Below are positions 6,770 through 16,267 of a stretch of DNA of 64,000 nucleotides, piece after piece. Under the pieces are notes generated by a model. That model did not search any database. It was given only the letters and a program-made list of their open reading frames with translations, and was not told the DNA's origin. The first letter of the stretch is position 1. Each line of letters opens with the position of its first letter. This stretch comes from Butyrivibrio sp. Su6 (GTDB lineage Bacteria > Bacillota > Clostridia > Lachnospirales > Lachnospiraceae). The position numbers were made by a program, and so were the translations under genes. Where the stretch lies: assembly GCF_900108105.1 (NCBI RefSeq), contig NZ_FNUR01000010.1, forward strand, positions 1-64,000. Reading direction: 5' to 3'.

Positions 6770-9607
6770 ATGGCGAACAAGTGGGTTTATATGTTCAGCG
6801 AAGGTAACATGACAATGCGTAACCTTCTCGGTGGTAAGGGTGCTAACCTTGCCGAAATGACAAGCATCGGACTCCCAGTACCACAGGGCTTCACAATCAC
6901 AACAGAGGCCTGCACACAGTATTATGAAGATGGACGTAAGATTAACGACGAAATCATGGCTCAGGCTATGGAAGGCGTTAAGAAGATGGAAGAGATCAAC
7001 GGAAAGAAATTCGGCGATCTTCAGAATCCTCTTCTTGTTTCTGTACGTTCAGGTGCTCGTGCATCAATGCCAGGTATGATGGATACAATCCTCAACCTTG
7101 GTCTTAACGACGACGTAGTTGCAGCAATGATCAAAGGAAATCCAGATCCTGCATTCGAGCGTTTCGTATACGATTCATATCGTCGTTTCATTCAGATGTT
7201 CTCTGACGTTGTTATGGAAGTTGGTAAAAAATACTTCGAACAGCTCATCGATGAGATGAAAGAGAAAAAAGGCGTTAAGTTTGACGTAGATCTTACAGCA
7301 GCAGATCTTAAGGAACTTGCAGAGCAGTTCAAGGCTGAGTACAAGAAGCAGCTCGGCAAAGACTTCCCTTCAGATCCTGTAGAGCAGCTTAAGCTTGCTA
7401 TCGAGGCTGTATTCCGTTCATGGGATAACCCTCGTGCTAACGTATATCGTCGTGATAACGATATCCCATATTCATGGGGAACAGCTGTTAACGTAATGCC
7501 TATGGTATTCGGTAACCTTAACAATGAATCTGGTACAGGTGTTGCATTCACACGTGACCCTGCAACAGGTGAGAATAAACTTATGGGTGAGTTCCTTATC
7601 AATGCTCAGGGTGAGGACGTAGTTGCTGGTGTTCGTACACCTATGCCAATCGCTCAGATGGAAAAAGAATTCCCAGAAGCATATGCTGAGTTCATCAAGG
7701 TTTGTGAGACTCTTGAGAATCACTACCATGATATGCAGGATATGGAGTTCACAGTTGAGAACAAGAAGCTTTACATGCTTCAGTGCCGTAACGGTAAGAG
7801 AACAGCTCCTGCTGCTCTTAAGATCGCTTGCGACCTCGTTGATGAGGGACACAAGACTCCAGAAGAAGCTGTAGCAATGATCGATCCTAGAAACCTTGAT
7901 ACACTTCTTCATCCTCAGTTCGATGCTGCTGCTCTTAAGGCTGCAACACCACTTGGAAAAGGTCTTGGTGCATCACCTGGAGCTGCTTGTGGTAAGGTTG
8001 TATTCACAGCTGATGACGCTGTAGAATGGGCTGCAAGAGGCGAGAAGGTTGTTCTTGTTCGTCTTGAGACATCTCCAGAAGATATCACAGGTATGAAGGC
8101 TGCTCAGGGTATCCTTACAGTTCGTGGTGGTATGACATCACACGCTGCCGTAGTTGCTCGTGGTATGGGTGAGTGCTGCGTATCAGGTTGTGGCGACATC
8201 AATATGGACGAAGAGAACAAGAAGTTCACACTTGCTGGAAAAGAGTTCCACGAGGGAGACTTCATTTCAATCGATGGTACAACAGGTAACATCTATGATG
8301 GTCAGATCGCAACAGTTGACGCTAAGATCGCTGGTGAGTTCGGACGTATCATGGCTTGGGCTGATGAGTTCAGAAGACTTAAAGTTCGTACAAACGCTGA
8401 TACACCTGCTGATGCTAAGAAGGCTAGAGAGCTTGGTGCAGAAGGTATCGGTCTTTGCCGTACAGAGCATATGTTCTTCGAGGAAGACAGAATTGCTGCA
8501 TTCCGTGAGATGATCTGCTCAGATACAGTAGAAGAGAGAGAAGCTGCTCTTGAAAAGATCCTTCCTTATCAGCAGAACGACTTCAAGCAGCTCTATGAAG
8601 CTCTTGAGGGATGCCCAGTTACAATCAGATTCCTTGATCCACCTCTTCACGAGTTCGTTCCTACAACAGAAGATGAGATCAAGAAGCTTGCTGATGCAAA
8701 GCATAAGAGCGTAGAAGAGATCAAAGCTATCATCAATTCTCTTCACGAGTTCAACCCTATGATGGGTCACAGAGGATGCCGTCTTGCAGTTACATATCCT
8801 GAAATTGCTAAGATGCAGACAAAGGCTGTTATCAGAGCTGCTCTTGAAGTTCAGAAGGCACATGCTGATTGGAATGTAAAGCCTGAAATCATGATTCCTC
8901 TTGTATGTGAAGTTAAAGAGCTTAAGTTTGTTAAGCAGGTAGTAGTAGAGACAGCTGACGCTGAGATTGCTGCTGCAGGTGCTAAGCTTGAGTATGAAGT
9001 TGGTACAATGATCGAGATCCCAAGAGCTGCTCTTACAGCTGATGAGATCGCTAAGGAAGCTGATTTCTTCTGCTTCGGTACTAACGACCTTACACAGATG
9101 ACATTCGGATTCTCTCGTGATGATGCTGGTAAGTTCTTAAATGCTTACTATGACACAAAGATCTTCGAGAACGATCCATTTGCTAAGCTTGACCAGACAG
9201 GTGTTGGTAAGCTTATGGAAATGTCACTTAAGCTTGGTAAGCCAGTAAATCCTTCACTTCATGTTGGTATCTGTGGAGAGCACGGTGGAGATCCTTCATC
9301 AGTTGAGTTCTGCCACAAGATTGGCCTTGACTATGTATCATGCTCACCATTCCGTGTTCCTGTAGCTAGACTTGCTGCTGCACAGGCTGCTATCGCTGAA
9401 AAGGCTGCTAAGGCTAACTGCGATTGCAAGAAGTCAGTTGTAGATGATGAGACAAAGGAAAAGCTTAAGGAAGCTGCTGAGAAGGCTCAGGTTCTTGCAA
9501 AAGACCTTGCTGATGCATCTGCTGAAGTTGCAAAGGCTGGACTTGCTGGACTTAAGGCTGGTATCGAAGAAGCTAAGAGAGCTTATAACGAGAACAAGAA
9601 GAACTAA
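6770..9607 (+). CDS. ppdK: Pyruvate, phosphate dikinase
   Basis: PPDK interconverts pyruvate, ATP and Pi with PEP, AMP and PPi, and works in PPi-linked glycolysis in many anaerobes. Domains in order are the ATP-grasp region (GGKGANLAEM near residue 20), the swivelling phosphohistidine domain with His458 in GGMTSHAAVV, and the PEP-binding barrel with Cys835 in GICGEHGG. The core should end near residue 880; this protein has 945 residues, with a tail of about 62 residues from NCDCKK onward that is rich in Ala, Lys and Glu and predicted helical. Codon use is very biased (GGT, CGT, AAG, CTT), as in highly expressed genes. Start site AAAGGG. The apbE gene follows 16 bases after the stop. Confidence 0.97.
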   Translation: MANKWVYMFSEGNMTMRNLLGGKGANLAEMTSIGLPVPQGFTITTEACTQYYEDGRKINDEIMAQAMEGVKKMEEINGKKFGDLQNPLLVSVRSGARASMPGMMDTILNLGLNDDVVAAMIKGNPDPAFERFVYDSYRRFIQMFSDVVMEVGKKYFEQLIDEMKEKKGVKFDVDLTAADLKELAEQFKAEYKKQLGKDFPSDPVEQLKLAIEAVFRSWDNPRANVYRRDNDIPYSWGTAVNVMPMVFGNLNNESGTGVAFTRDPATGENKLMGEFLINAQGEDVVAGVRTPMPIAQMEKEFPEAYAEFIKVCETLENHYHDMQDMEFTVENKKLYMLQCRNGKRTAPAALKIACDLVDEGHKTPEEAVAMIDPRNLDTLLHPQFDAAALKAATPLGKGLGASPGAACGKVVFTADDAVEWAARGEKVVLVRLETSPEDITGMKAAQGILTVRGGMTSHAAVVARGMGECCVSGCGDINMDEENKKFTLAGKEFHEGDFISIDGTTGNIYDGQIATVDAKIAGEFGRIMAWADEFRRLKVRTNADTPADAKKARELGAEGIGLCRTEHMFFEEDRIAAFREMICSDTVEEREAALEKILPYQQNDFKQLYEALEGCPVTIRFLDPPLHEFVPTTEDEIKKLADAKHKSVEEIKAIINSLHEFNPMMGHRGCRLAVTYPEIAKMQTKAVIRAALEVQKAHADWNVKPEIMIPLVCEVKELKFVKQVVVETADAEIAAAGAKLEYEVGTMIEIPRAALTADEIAKEADFFCFGTNDLTQMTFGFSRDDAGKFLNAYYDTKIFENDPFAKLDQTGVGKLMEMSLKLGKPVNPSLHVGICGEHGGDPSSVEFCHKIGLDYVSCSPFRVPVARLAAAQAAIAEKAAKANCDCKKSVVDDETKEKLKEAAEKAQVLAKDLADASAEVAKAGLAGLKAGIEEAKRAYNENKKN

Positions 9608-9623
9608 TCTTCTAAGGATAACA

Positions 9624-10676
9624 ATGATTTTTAGTAAAATCAAAAATGTGGGCGCAGTATTATTCTGCGCCCTTATTTTTTCAGGGTGCCAATTTAATAA
9701 TGAGACCATGAAAACTTCCACTCTTTTTGCAATGGATACAGTAATGGAATTGGAAGTTGCAGGGGATGAGAAGCTTTTACCGGAGGCTGAGGAAAAGATA
9801 AGAGATTTAGAGAGAAGATTGTCAGTGACAGATAATGATAGCGAGATAAGTCTTCTTAATAAGAACAAAGAAACTCTTCTTTCAAATGATACAGCTACCA
9901 TTTTGGAAAATGCTCTTTATATCTGCGATGAAACGGATGGGGCATTAGATGTATCTATTTACCCGGTTTTGAAAGAGTGGGGCTTTACTACAGGTGAGTA
10001 TAAAGTTCCTTCTGAGGATAGAATTTCTGAACTTTTGGATGAAGTTGATTACAAAAAGATAAAACTCGAAAACTCAGGTGAAAGCTCTGAACAAGGAAAA
10101 AGATCTGTCCAAATCCCTTCCAACATGGAAATTGATCTTGGAAGTGTAGTGAAGGGCTATACAAGCACTATGCTCTATGATTTTTTTACCCAGAACGGAG
10201 TAAAGAGCGGACTTATAAACCTTGGTGGCAATGTGCAGTGCATTGGAACTAAGTCAAATGGTGAAATGTGGAATGTTGCCATAAAAAGTCCATTCCAAGA
10301 CAGCAAGTCAGGGATACTTGGAGTTTTGAGAGCAAGTGATGAAGCCATTATAACATCAGGTGGCTATGAGAGATATTTTGAAGAGAATGGGAAGTTATAT
10401 CATCACATAATAGATCCTTCTACAGGTGCTCCCGCTGATTCTGGACTTGTTTCTGTGACTATAGTCGGAAAAGACGGGCTTAAATGTGATGGATATTCAA
10501 CAGCCCTTTATATAAAAGGCCTAGATAGTGCTATTTCTTTTTGGAAAGAAAGAGATGATTTTGAGGCAGTATTTGTTACATCAGATGGAAATGTATATGT
10601 GACAGAAGGTATATCAGACAGATTCTTACTATCATCTGAATATGCCCAAAAAACTATAAAAATAATAAGTAAATAA
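9624..10676 (+). CDS. apbE: FAD:protein FMN transferase (ApbE-type lipoprotein)
   Basis: I place the start at 9624, just after ppdK, because AAGGAT lies 6 bases upstream and the N-terminus becomes a lipoprotein signal with lipobox FSGC (Cys22). The 350-residue protein then shows ApbE motifs: FAMDTVMELEV, GSVVKGYT, GLINLGGNVQ, HHIIDPSTGAPA and a DGYSTALY metal site. ApbE proteins attach FMN covalently to threonines of flavoproteins such as RnfD/RnfG or NqrB/NqrC on the outer face of the membrane. No Rnf genes lie in this window. It may be co-transcribed with ppdK; a terminator follows at 10685. Confidence 0.92.
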   Translation: MIFSKIKNVGAVLFCALIFSGCQFNNETMKTSTLFAMDTVMELEVAGDEKLLPEAEEKIRDLERRLSVTDNDSEISLLNKNKETLLSNDTATILENALYICDETDGALDVSIYPVLKEWGFTTGEYKVPSEDRISELLDEVDYKKIKLENSGESSEQGKRSVQIPSNMEIDLGSVVKGYTSTMLYDFFTQNGVKSGLINLGGNVQCIGTKSNGEMWNVAIKSPFQDSKSGILGVLRASDEAIITSGGYERYFEENGKLYHHIIDPSTGAPADSGLVSVTIVGKDGLKCDGYSTALYIKGLDSAISFWKERDDFEAVFVTSDGNVYVTEGISDRFLLSSEYAQKTIKIISK

Positions 10677-10684
10677 TTTATAAA

Positions 10685-10712
10685 GAGCCTGGCGAAAAAC
10701 CAGGCTTTTTCT
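10685..10712 (+). terminator. Rho-independent terminator after apbE
   Basis: AGCCTGG (10686-10692) and CCAGGCT (10700-10706) flank a short A-rich loop, followed by TTTTTCT. Confidence 0.8.
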
Positions 10713-10779
10713 GTATTCTGGGATTTATACTTTTTTAATATATGGCAATATTGTTATTGATTTTACTTGATGGTATATT

Positions 10780-10807
10780 GAAAATGTAGCTGTCGTTAAA
10801 CCGATAA
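10780..10807 (+). promoter_or_regulatory. Possible sigma-28-type promoter of the chemoreceptor gene
   Basis: CCGATAA at 10801-10807 matches the core of the motility sigma factor -10 box (GCCGATAA), with a GAAA at 10780-10783 at roughly -35 spacing. Chemoreceptor genes are commonly read by sigma-28. The -35 match is imperfect. Confidence 0.35.
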
Positions 10808-10827
10808 TTTCTCGGGAAAGGGTCGTT

Positions 10828-12627
10828 ATGGATAAGAAACGTGGTTCTTTGATGTTTGTCATAGTATTTGCAATACTTTGTGCTGTTGTTGTTTCGGCAG
10901 TTGCTATTGAGATTTTCTCAGTAACAAGCACTATCAGCACTGATAAATCTACTACAAATGTCTACAGAGGCAGACTTTTGGAAGATATTAAGACTGAGCT
11001 TAAGAATGAGACTCAGGAAGCAATGAGTGTCTGCCAGATAATGTATAACAGATACCAGGCAGGCGAAATGACTCTTGAAGAAGCAAAAAAGGAGTCTGCT
11101 GATATCATCAGAGAACTAAAATATAATGATGGTTCGGGATATTTTTGGGTTGACACTTCTCAGGGTGTTAACGTAGTTCTTCTTGGAAGAGATACAGAAG
11201 GTCAGTCAAGATGGGATTCTGTTGATCCTAATGGAACTTATTTCATTCAGGAGATGATCAAAAACGGTATGCAGGATGGTGGCGGATATACAGAGCTTAT
11301 GTTCGCTAAGCCCAATGAGACTGAGCCTCTTCCAAAAATCAATTATACAGCTTACTTCGAACCCTTTGACTGGGTAATGGGTACCGGTGTATGGGTTGAT
11401 CACATCGATACAATTCTTGCAGAGTACACTTCTCATTCACATGCCGCCCTTATGAGCAATATTACAAGATCTGTTATTATGCTCCTCGTCCTTATAGTGA
11501 TCGGAACAGCTATAGCTATTTACATGGGCAAGAGAATTACAAGACCTATTATTCTTGTCACTGATCAGATGGTTAAAATGTCTAACAGCGACTTTAGTGA
11601 CAGTGAAGAGATGAATCAGGTTCGTGCTCTTAAGAGAGAAAATAATGAGATTGGACAGATTTCAGAAGCTCTTGATCTTATGCACAACAATATCAGAGAG
11701 CTTATGCTGAAGATCTTTGATACGACAAGCTATGTTGCATCTGCTTCAGAAGAGCTTTCAGCCAGTGCATCACAGTCTGCTGATGCAAGTGAGATGGTTG
11801 CTAATTCCTGTACAAACGTTGCTAATTCCTGTGCAGGTCAGATTACAGCTGTTACCGGAGCAAGTCAGGAAACAAGAGCATTTGTTGACAATATGCAGGA
11901 ATTCAAGGATGCTATTGAACAGACAACTAAGATGATCGATTCTACAAATGATGCAGCCAAGAAAGGTGCTGCCGACATGACAAACGCAACCAATATGATG
12001 GCTACTATCAAGTCATCTGTTGAAAATACTGCTACAGTAGTTGATGCCCTTGGAGAACAGCTTAAAAACATCGATACATTCGTTGACACAATTGCTGAGA
12101 TTGCCAGTCAGACGAACCTTCTATCTCTTAATGCCAGCATCGAGGCTGCAAGAGCAGGAGAAATGGGTAAAGGTTTCGCAGTTGTTGCAAGTGAGATCAG
12201 TAAACTTGCTGATCAGTCCAATGAAGCTGCATCCAATATCACAGAGCTTATATCAGAGATCATGCACAACTCCAATGAGGCTGTTGAAGCTATGAGATCC
12301 GGTGCAGAGAGTGTTGCAGAGGGAACAGAAACAGTCAATGAGGCAGGTAATACATTTAACAATATCGTTGACATGGTTTATACAATTTCTGAACAGTCAG
12401 CCCGTATGAGCGAGATCGTTGCTCAGCTTTCAGATGGAACTGAGACCATAGCTGAAAATATCCAGAAGATCGAGGATATGAGTACAAGTGTTGCTGATGA
12501 GACACAGAATGTATCAGCAGCTTCACAGCAGCAGACAGCAACAACTCATGAGGTCGCAGAAGCTTCTGATAAACTTGCTGAAAATGCTCAGGAACTTCAG
12601 AATTTCGTGGCAAAATTCGAGCTCTAA
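10828..12627 (+). CDS. Methyl-accepting chemotaxis protein with extracellular Cache-type sensor
   Basis: The 599-residue protein has a first membrane segment (about 8-31) and an extracellular sensor containing [10 protein letters not shown] and a [10 protein letters not shown] motif, typical of single Cache domains. A second membrane segment follows (about 212-233), then a HAMP region starting KRITRPI and a long cytoplasmic signalling helix bundle. The hairpin tip is recognisable from [20 protein letters not shown] and [15 protein letters not shown], the region that contacts CheA and CheW. The start has GGGAAAGGG about 10 bases upstream, and a sigma-28-like box lies before it. The ligand is unknown; Cache sensors of this type often bind small carboxylates or amino acids. 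It implies a motile, chemotactic host. Confidence 0.95.
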   Translation: MDKKRGSLMFVIVFAILCAVVVSAVAIEIFSVTSTISTDKSTTNVYRGRLLEDIKTELKNETQEAMSVCQIMYNRYQAGEMTLEEAKKESADIIRELKYNDGSGYFWVDTSQGVNVVLLGRDTEGQSRWDSVDPNGTYFIQEMIKNGMQDGGGYTELMFAKPNETEPLPKINYTAYFEPFDWVMGTGVWVDHIDTILAEYTSHSHAALMSNITRSVIMLLVLIVIGTAIAIYMGKRITRPIILVTDQMVKMSNSDFSDSEEMNQVRALKRENNEIGQISEALDLMHNNIRELMLKIFDTTSYVASASEELSASASQSADASEMVANSCTNVANSCAGQITAVTGASQETRAFVDNMQEFKDAIEQTTKMIDSTNDAAKKGAADMTNATNMMATIKSSVENTATVVDALGEQLKNIDTFVDTIAEIASQTNLLSLNASIEAARAGEMGKGFAVVASEISKLADQSNEAASNITELISEIMHNSNEAVEAMRSGAESVAEGTETVNEAGNTFNNIVDMVYTISEQSARMSEIVAQLSDGTETIAENIQKIEDMSTSVADETQNVSAASQQQTATTHEVAEASDKLAENAQELQNFVAKFEL

Positions 12628-12653
12628 AACCTTTAATTTTTAGGATTAACAAA

Positions 12654-12693
12654 CTGGGCAGATTACATAAAAAGTACTCTGCCCGTTTTTTTA
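12654..12693 (+). terminator. Terminator after the chemoreceptor gene
   Basis: GGGCAGA (12656-12662) pairs with TCTGCCC (12678-12684), followed by a GTTTTTTT run. Confidence 0.8.
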
Positions 12694-12781
12694 TAAAAAC
12701 TGCAACACTTTTTACGATATATTGTATATAATGGTTTTATAGGCGTATAACAATCATGAAGTACAAATATGAGGAATGCAT

Positions 12782-13192
12782 ATGAGCGTACTCAAAATTG
12801 ATGCACAGGTTCAAAAACTGGATGAAGTGCTTGGCTTTGTTGATGAACAGTTAGAGCAGGCCGGAGCGTCCATGAAGGTTCAAATGCAGATTGATGTTGC
12901 TGTTGAGGAAATATATGTCAACATTGCAAGCTATGCATATGAGGGAAAAGATGGTCAGGCAGAAATAAGGTTTGACTTTAGAGCAGAGGATTCCACTGCT
13001 GTTATTACCTTCATTGATCAGGGAACACCCTTTGACCCGCTTGCAAAAGAGGATCCCGATACGGGACTTTCTGCTGAAGAACGTCAGATTGGCGGACTTG
13101 GTATTTTTATTGTGAAAAAAAGTATGGATAAAGTCCTTTATAAGTATGAAGATGGCTGTAATATACTTACATTAGAAAAAGTCATAACATGA
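12782..13192 (+). CDS. RsbW-like anti-sigma factor / histidine-kinase-type ATPase
   Basis: The protein (136 residues from 12782; an in-frame ATG also lies at 12776) is a stand-alone GHKL ATP-binding domain. The N box is AVEEIYVNIASYAY, the G1-like motif is DQGTPFDP, and GGLGIFIVKKSMD forms the G2 region. This is the layout of RsbW/SpoIIAB serine kinases, which bind sigma factors or phosphorylate STAS-domain antagonists. I prefer 12782 because GAGG at 12771-12774 is then 7 bases away. No STAS antagonist or PP2C phosphatase gene is adjacent. It is followed after 24 bases by the FapA-domain gene, with which it is probably co-transcribed. Confidence 0.85.
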   Translation: MSVLKIDAQVQKLDEVLGFVDEQLEQAGASMKVQMQIDVAVEEIYVNIASYAYEGKDGQAEIRFDFRAEDSTAVITFIDQGTPFDPLAKEDPDTGLSAEERQIGGLGIFIVKKSMDKVLYKYEDGCNILTLEKVIT

Positions 13193-13216
13193 TTTTTTCG
13201 AAGACGTGGGGGGTAT

Positions 13217-15733
13217 ATGGCTTCACCAGATGTTGATCTACTTGATGAATTAAGTGAATATTCTGGGTTGGACTCTTTTAACCAAAATGCTTTGGAAAAA
13301 GAGCTTAAGCTGTGTGGTGAATTGGGAGCTGATGTTGAAAAACTGAAAGCTCTTAAATTTAATGCGCTCCAATTGGCTGAAATTAGAAAAGGTATTACTG
13401 ATAAAATAGATTATAAAAAGTATATGGATCCCAAGTATGCCTGGACAGAGATGGAGGAACTCCGTCTTGAAATGACGCAGGGCATAGATATGAGCAAATA
13501 TCGTGATGAAGGATTCGACTTTTTGCAGATGTCTCAGATCAGGCAAGGTCTTGCCGCAGGAATTGACGTTTCCCAATATGCAAAAAAAGAATATCTGGCA
13601 GTTCAGATGAGAGAGCTAAGGCATGGACTTTTAGCCAAGCCTCCGGTTCCTATTATTTTTTTTCAGGATCCGGCATTTGACTGCATGCAGATGCGTGAAA
13701 TAAGAAAAGGCCTTGAAGCAGGAATTGATATTTCCGGTTATGCTTCTGTTGATATTCCTTATATGAAAATGCGTGCTGTAAGAGAAAGCGCAGAGGATGG
13801 GCTCTTTTTTGACACCAAGCAGATAGACAGATACAACGCATCTGTGCTAGACCAGATGCATAAGGCATTTCTTGATGGAATAGATGTATCAAGGTATATC
13901 AAGGACCGCTTTGATGCGGACCAGCTTGAGGAAATAAGGATCAGTTTGAAAGAGGGTCTCCCTATAGATGATTATATTACCCGGGACATGCGTGGAGATG
14001 CCATAAAAGAGATCAGGATCGGACTTGAAAATGGTGTAGATGTGGCAAGATATGCAGATGTATCCTACGGCTGGATGCAAATGTTTGAAATGCGCATTGG
14101 ACTTGAACATCAGATTGATATAGCTCCTTATTCCAAGCCTTTGTACCACGCGGATCAGATGCGTGAGATAAGACTGGGAATTGAAGAAGGACTTGATATC
14201 AGTAAGTTCTCGACCATGATGTACACTGCCAAAGATATGCGTAGGATCAGGGAGCAGATGCTTTCCGGCGTATATAAGGCAGTTGAAGATGAAGACGGTA
14301 CAGAAAAAACTGTTTTTGACAGGACTGCCGGGACTAAGGACAGCAAGGTGCTACTTGATTCTATGATGGCCAACAGGGACCTGTATCTTTCTTTTGCTTC
14401 AGACAATCTTTTGTGTTATTTAAAGCTTCCTCTTAGAAGTGATGGCCTTGAGTACACGGAGGATGTGGTTCTTGCCTTTCTTTTTAAATGTAATGTTAGG
14501 AAAGGAGTAGATAAGCCGGGAATCGCCAATATGATTTCCAACTTGAACCACTCAGAAAAATATCTTGTGGCTGCTGGTAAAGAAGCTGTAGATGGGCATG
14601 ACGGCTATTATGAGTATTTCTTTGATACAAATAAAGGGAAGGAACCGGAAATATTAGCTGATGGCACAGCTGATCTTACAAACTTTGATTCCCTTGTGCA
14701 GGTGCATGTAGGGGATAAGATAGCTCTTTATCATAAAGCAACCAAAGGCGTGAATGGATTTAACGTATTGGGAGAAGTAAAGCAGGCAAAGAATGGAAAA
14801 GAGATTCCAATTCTTAAAGGTGAAGGCTTTATGATCCTAAATGACAGGGTCACATATGTTGCTAAATGGACAGGTGCCCTTACTATGCACGATGGCAATA
14901 TCAAAATAGAGAAAATCCTTGTTATGCCTGAGGTAAAGATAACTGATAAAAAGATAAATTATGATGGGGTTGTTTATATCAAAGGCGATGTCCATTCGGG
15001 AAGTGAGATCATAGCTTCAAGTGATGTTATCATTGGTGGGCATATGGAAAGCTCCGAGATAACAAGTGGCGGAGATGTTGTGATCAAGGGCGGAGCTACA
15101 TGTCCGATCCGAGGAGGAATAACTGCCAAGGGCAATGTTTCTGCAAAATTCTTTGAAGGCGTAACTGTCGTTGGAAAAGATATTTCTGCAAACTTTTTTA
15201 TCAACTGTAAGCTCACTGCAAAAGGCTTTATCAGAACATACGGAAGAGCAGGAACCCTGTATGGAGGAACCTGCCACAGCATTTATGGAATTGAAGTTGC
15301 TTCCATAGGGAATAAGACAGGAGCAAAAACTATAGTAAACCTTGGGGTTGATTCAGCTCTTTTGACAGAATACAGTGCGATAAAAAAGACTATAAGCAGA
15401 GAGGAAGAGGATTACAGAACTCTTGCAAAAGAGAGAGACAGGCTTCAGGAAATCGGTGCTGTAGACAGACAGGTAATGCAATGGAAGGTCAAGATAAATG
15501 CAGCTGTCGGCATGAAAGAGAGTAAGCTGAAGGAACTAAGGAAGAAACAGTTCTATTATGAAGAGGAGATAAAAAAAGGCGGAAATGCGCAGGCGGTTAT
15601 AACTGAGGTGGCATACGCCGGAACAGTATTTGTCATAGATGGTCTGGTTTTAAGACTCGATAGCGATCGGAAAACCTATGACAAAATGATCTTTAGGTCA
15701 GATGCAAAAAAAGAGAATATCCTGGTTATATAA
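13217..15733 (+). CDS. FapA/DUF342-domain protein with N-terminal 26-residue repeats
   Basis: This 838-residue protein has two parts. Residues about 40-350 contain roughly twelve repeats of about 26 residues with the pattern QM-x-EIR-x-GL-x-x-GIDVS-x-YA; some copies (the fourth, sixth and seventh) are degenerate. Residues about 370-838 form a FapA/DUF342 domain. It has a polymer-like beta-helix stretch (VYIKGDVHSGSEI, SGGDVVIKGG, AKGNVSAKF) and a coiled coil near the C-terminus (about 715-780). FapA proteins are linked to flagellar assembly and polar localisation in other bacteria, but the function of this form is unknown. It lies 24 bases after an RsbW-like gene. I do not recognise the repeat as a named domain. 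Confidence 0.85.
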   Translation: MASPDVDLLDELSEYSGLDSFNQNALEKELKLCGELGADVEKLKALKFNALQLAEIRKGITDKIDYKKYMDPKYAWTEMEELRLEMTQGIDMSKYRDEGFDFLQMSQIRQGLAAGIDVSQYAKKEYLAVQMRELRHGLLAKPPVPIIFFQDPAFDCMQMREIRKGLEAGIDISGYASVDIPYMKMRAVRESAEDGLFFDTKQIDRYNASVLDQMHKAFLDGIDVSRYIKDRFDADQLEEIRISLKEGLPIDDYITRDMRGDAIKEIRIGLENGVDVARYADVSYGWMQMFEMRIGLEHQIDIAPYSKPLYHADQMREIRLGIEEGLDISKFSTMMYTAKDMRRIREQMLSGVYKAVEDEDGTEKTVFDRTAGTKDSKVLLDSMMANRDLYLSFASDNLLCYLKLPLRSDGLEYTEDVVLAFLFKCNVRKGVDKPGIANMISNLNHSEKYLVAAGKEAVDGHDGYYEYFFDTNKGKEPEILADGTADLTNFDSLVQVHVGDKIALYHKATKGVNGFNVLGEVKQAKNGKEIPILKGEGFMILNDRVTYVAKWTGALTMHDGNIKIEKILVMPEVKITDKKINYDGVVYIKGDVHSGSEIIASSDVIIGGHMESSEITSGGDVVIKGGATCPIRGGITAKGNVSAKFFEGVTVVGKDISANFFINCKLTAKGFIRTYGRAGTLYGGTCHSIYGIEVASIGNKTGAKTIVNLGVDSALLTEYSAIKKTISREEEDYRTLAKERDRLQEIGAVDRQVMQWKVKINAAVGMKESKLKELRKKQFYYEEEIKKGGNAQAVITEVAYAGTVFVIDGLVLRLDSDRKTYDKMIFRSDAKKENILVI

Positions 15734-15737
15734 AAAA

Positions 15738-15773
15738 GAAAAGAGCCGATAAACAAATCGGTTCTTTTTTTTG
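15738..15773 (+). terminator. Terminator after the FapA-domain gene
   Basis: AGAGCCGAT (15742-15750) pairs with ATCGGTTCT (15757-15765) and is followed by a run of T. Confidence 0.8.
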
Positions 15774-15853
15774 ACCAAATTTAAAGTGAAAATAAATAAA
15801 TATTAAGCAAAAATAAACGGAGTCTTAAACTATCATAAATAACAAAAATCGCG

Positions 15854-15883
15854 TTAAATATGATTATTTTTATGATGTATAAT
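15854..15883 (+). promoter_or_regulatory. Possible promoter of the PilZ gene
   Basis: TATAAT at 15878-15883 is preceded by a weak TTAAAT at 15854-15859 with an 18-base spacer. The surrounding sequence is very AT-rich. Confidence 0.35.
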
Positions 15884-15915
15884 GACGATAATAAAAGTAC
15901 AAGAAGGAGATAACA

Positions 15916-16236
15916 ATGGAAGAACGTAGAAAAATAAACAGAGTTGAGTTCAAAGCAAACAGTGTAATTGTTGATAAAGAATCACTTGAGAAATATTTCG
16001 GCGAAGTTAAGAACGTAAGTCCTCTTGGAATGGCTATCACAGTTGACGAGAAAACTCCTTCAATACTCGGAAATGATGTGATAGTTGTAGCAGAGACACT
16101 TATCATGTACGCCGATGTAGTACGAGAAGATAAAGAAGCGAACGGAAAAAAGACAATTGCTCTTAAGGCAAGAAAATTCACCCCGGATGTTCTTCAATAC
16201 CTGTTCGAGCATATAGCCGAAGGTGTTGAAGAGTAA
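15916..16236 (+). CDS. PilZ-domain protein (putative c-di-GMP receptor)
   Basis: The 106-residue protein consists of one small domain. It has an ERRKINR basic motif near the N-terminus (the RxxxR half of a PilZ site) and NVSPLGMAI at about residues 33-41 (the D/NxSxxG half). Both halves are needed for c-di-GMP binding, so binding is plausible. The start has AGAAGGAGA 6 bases upstream. The next gene, encoding a large surface coiled-coil protein, begins 31 bases later with no terminator between, so the two are probably co-transcribed. This raises the possibility that second-messenger level and surface display are linked. Confidence 0.8.
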   Translation: MEERRKINRVEFKANSVIVDKESLEKYFGEVKNVSPLGMAITVDEKTPSILGNDVIVVAETLIMYADVVREDKEANGKKTIALKARKFTPDVLQYLFEHIAEGVEE

Positions 16237-16267
16237 ATTATTTTTGAAAGAGGAAGGTGCAGCTATT

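Noticed and set aside
7192..7602. Open frames on the minus strand within ppdK
   Set aside because: They are shadows of the biased codon use of ppdK; no ribosome sites or recognisable products.
9444..9623. ApbE reading frame extended upstream into ppdK
   Set aside because: The extra 60 codons overlap the strongly biased ppdK gene in another frame, have no ribosome site, and would bury the lipoprotein signal that starts at 9624.
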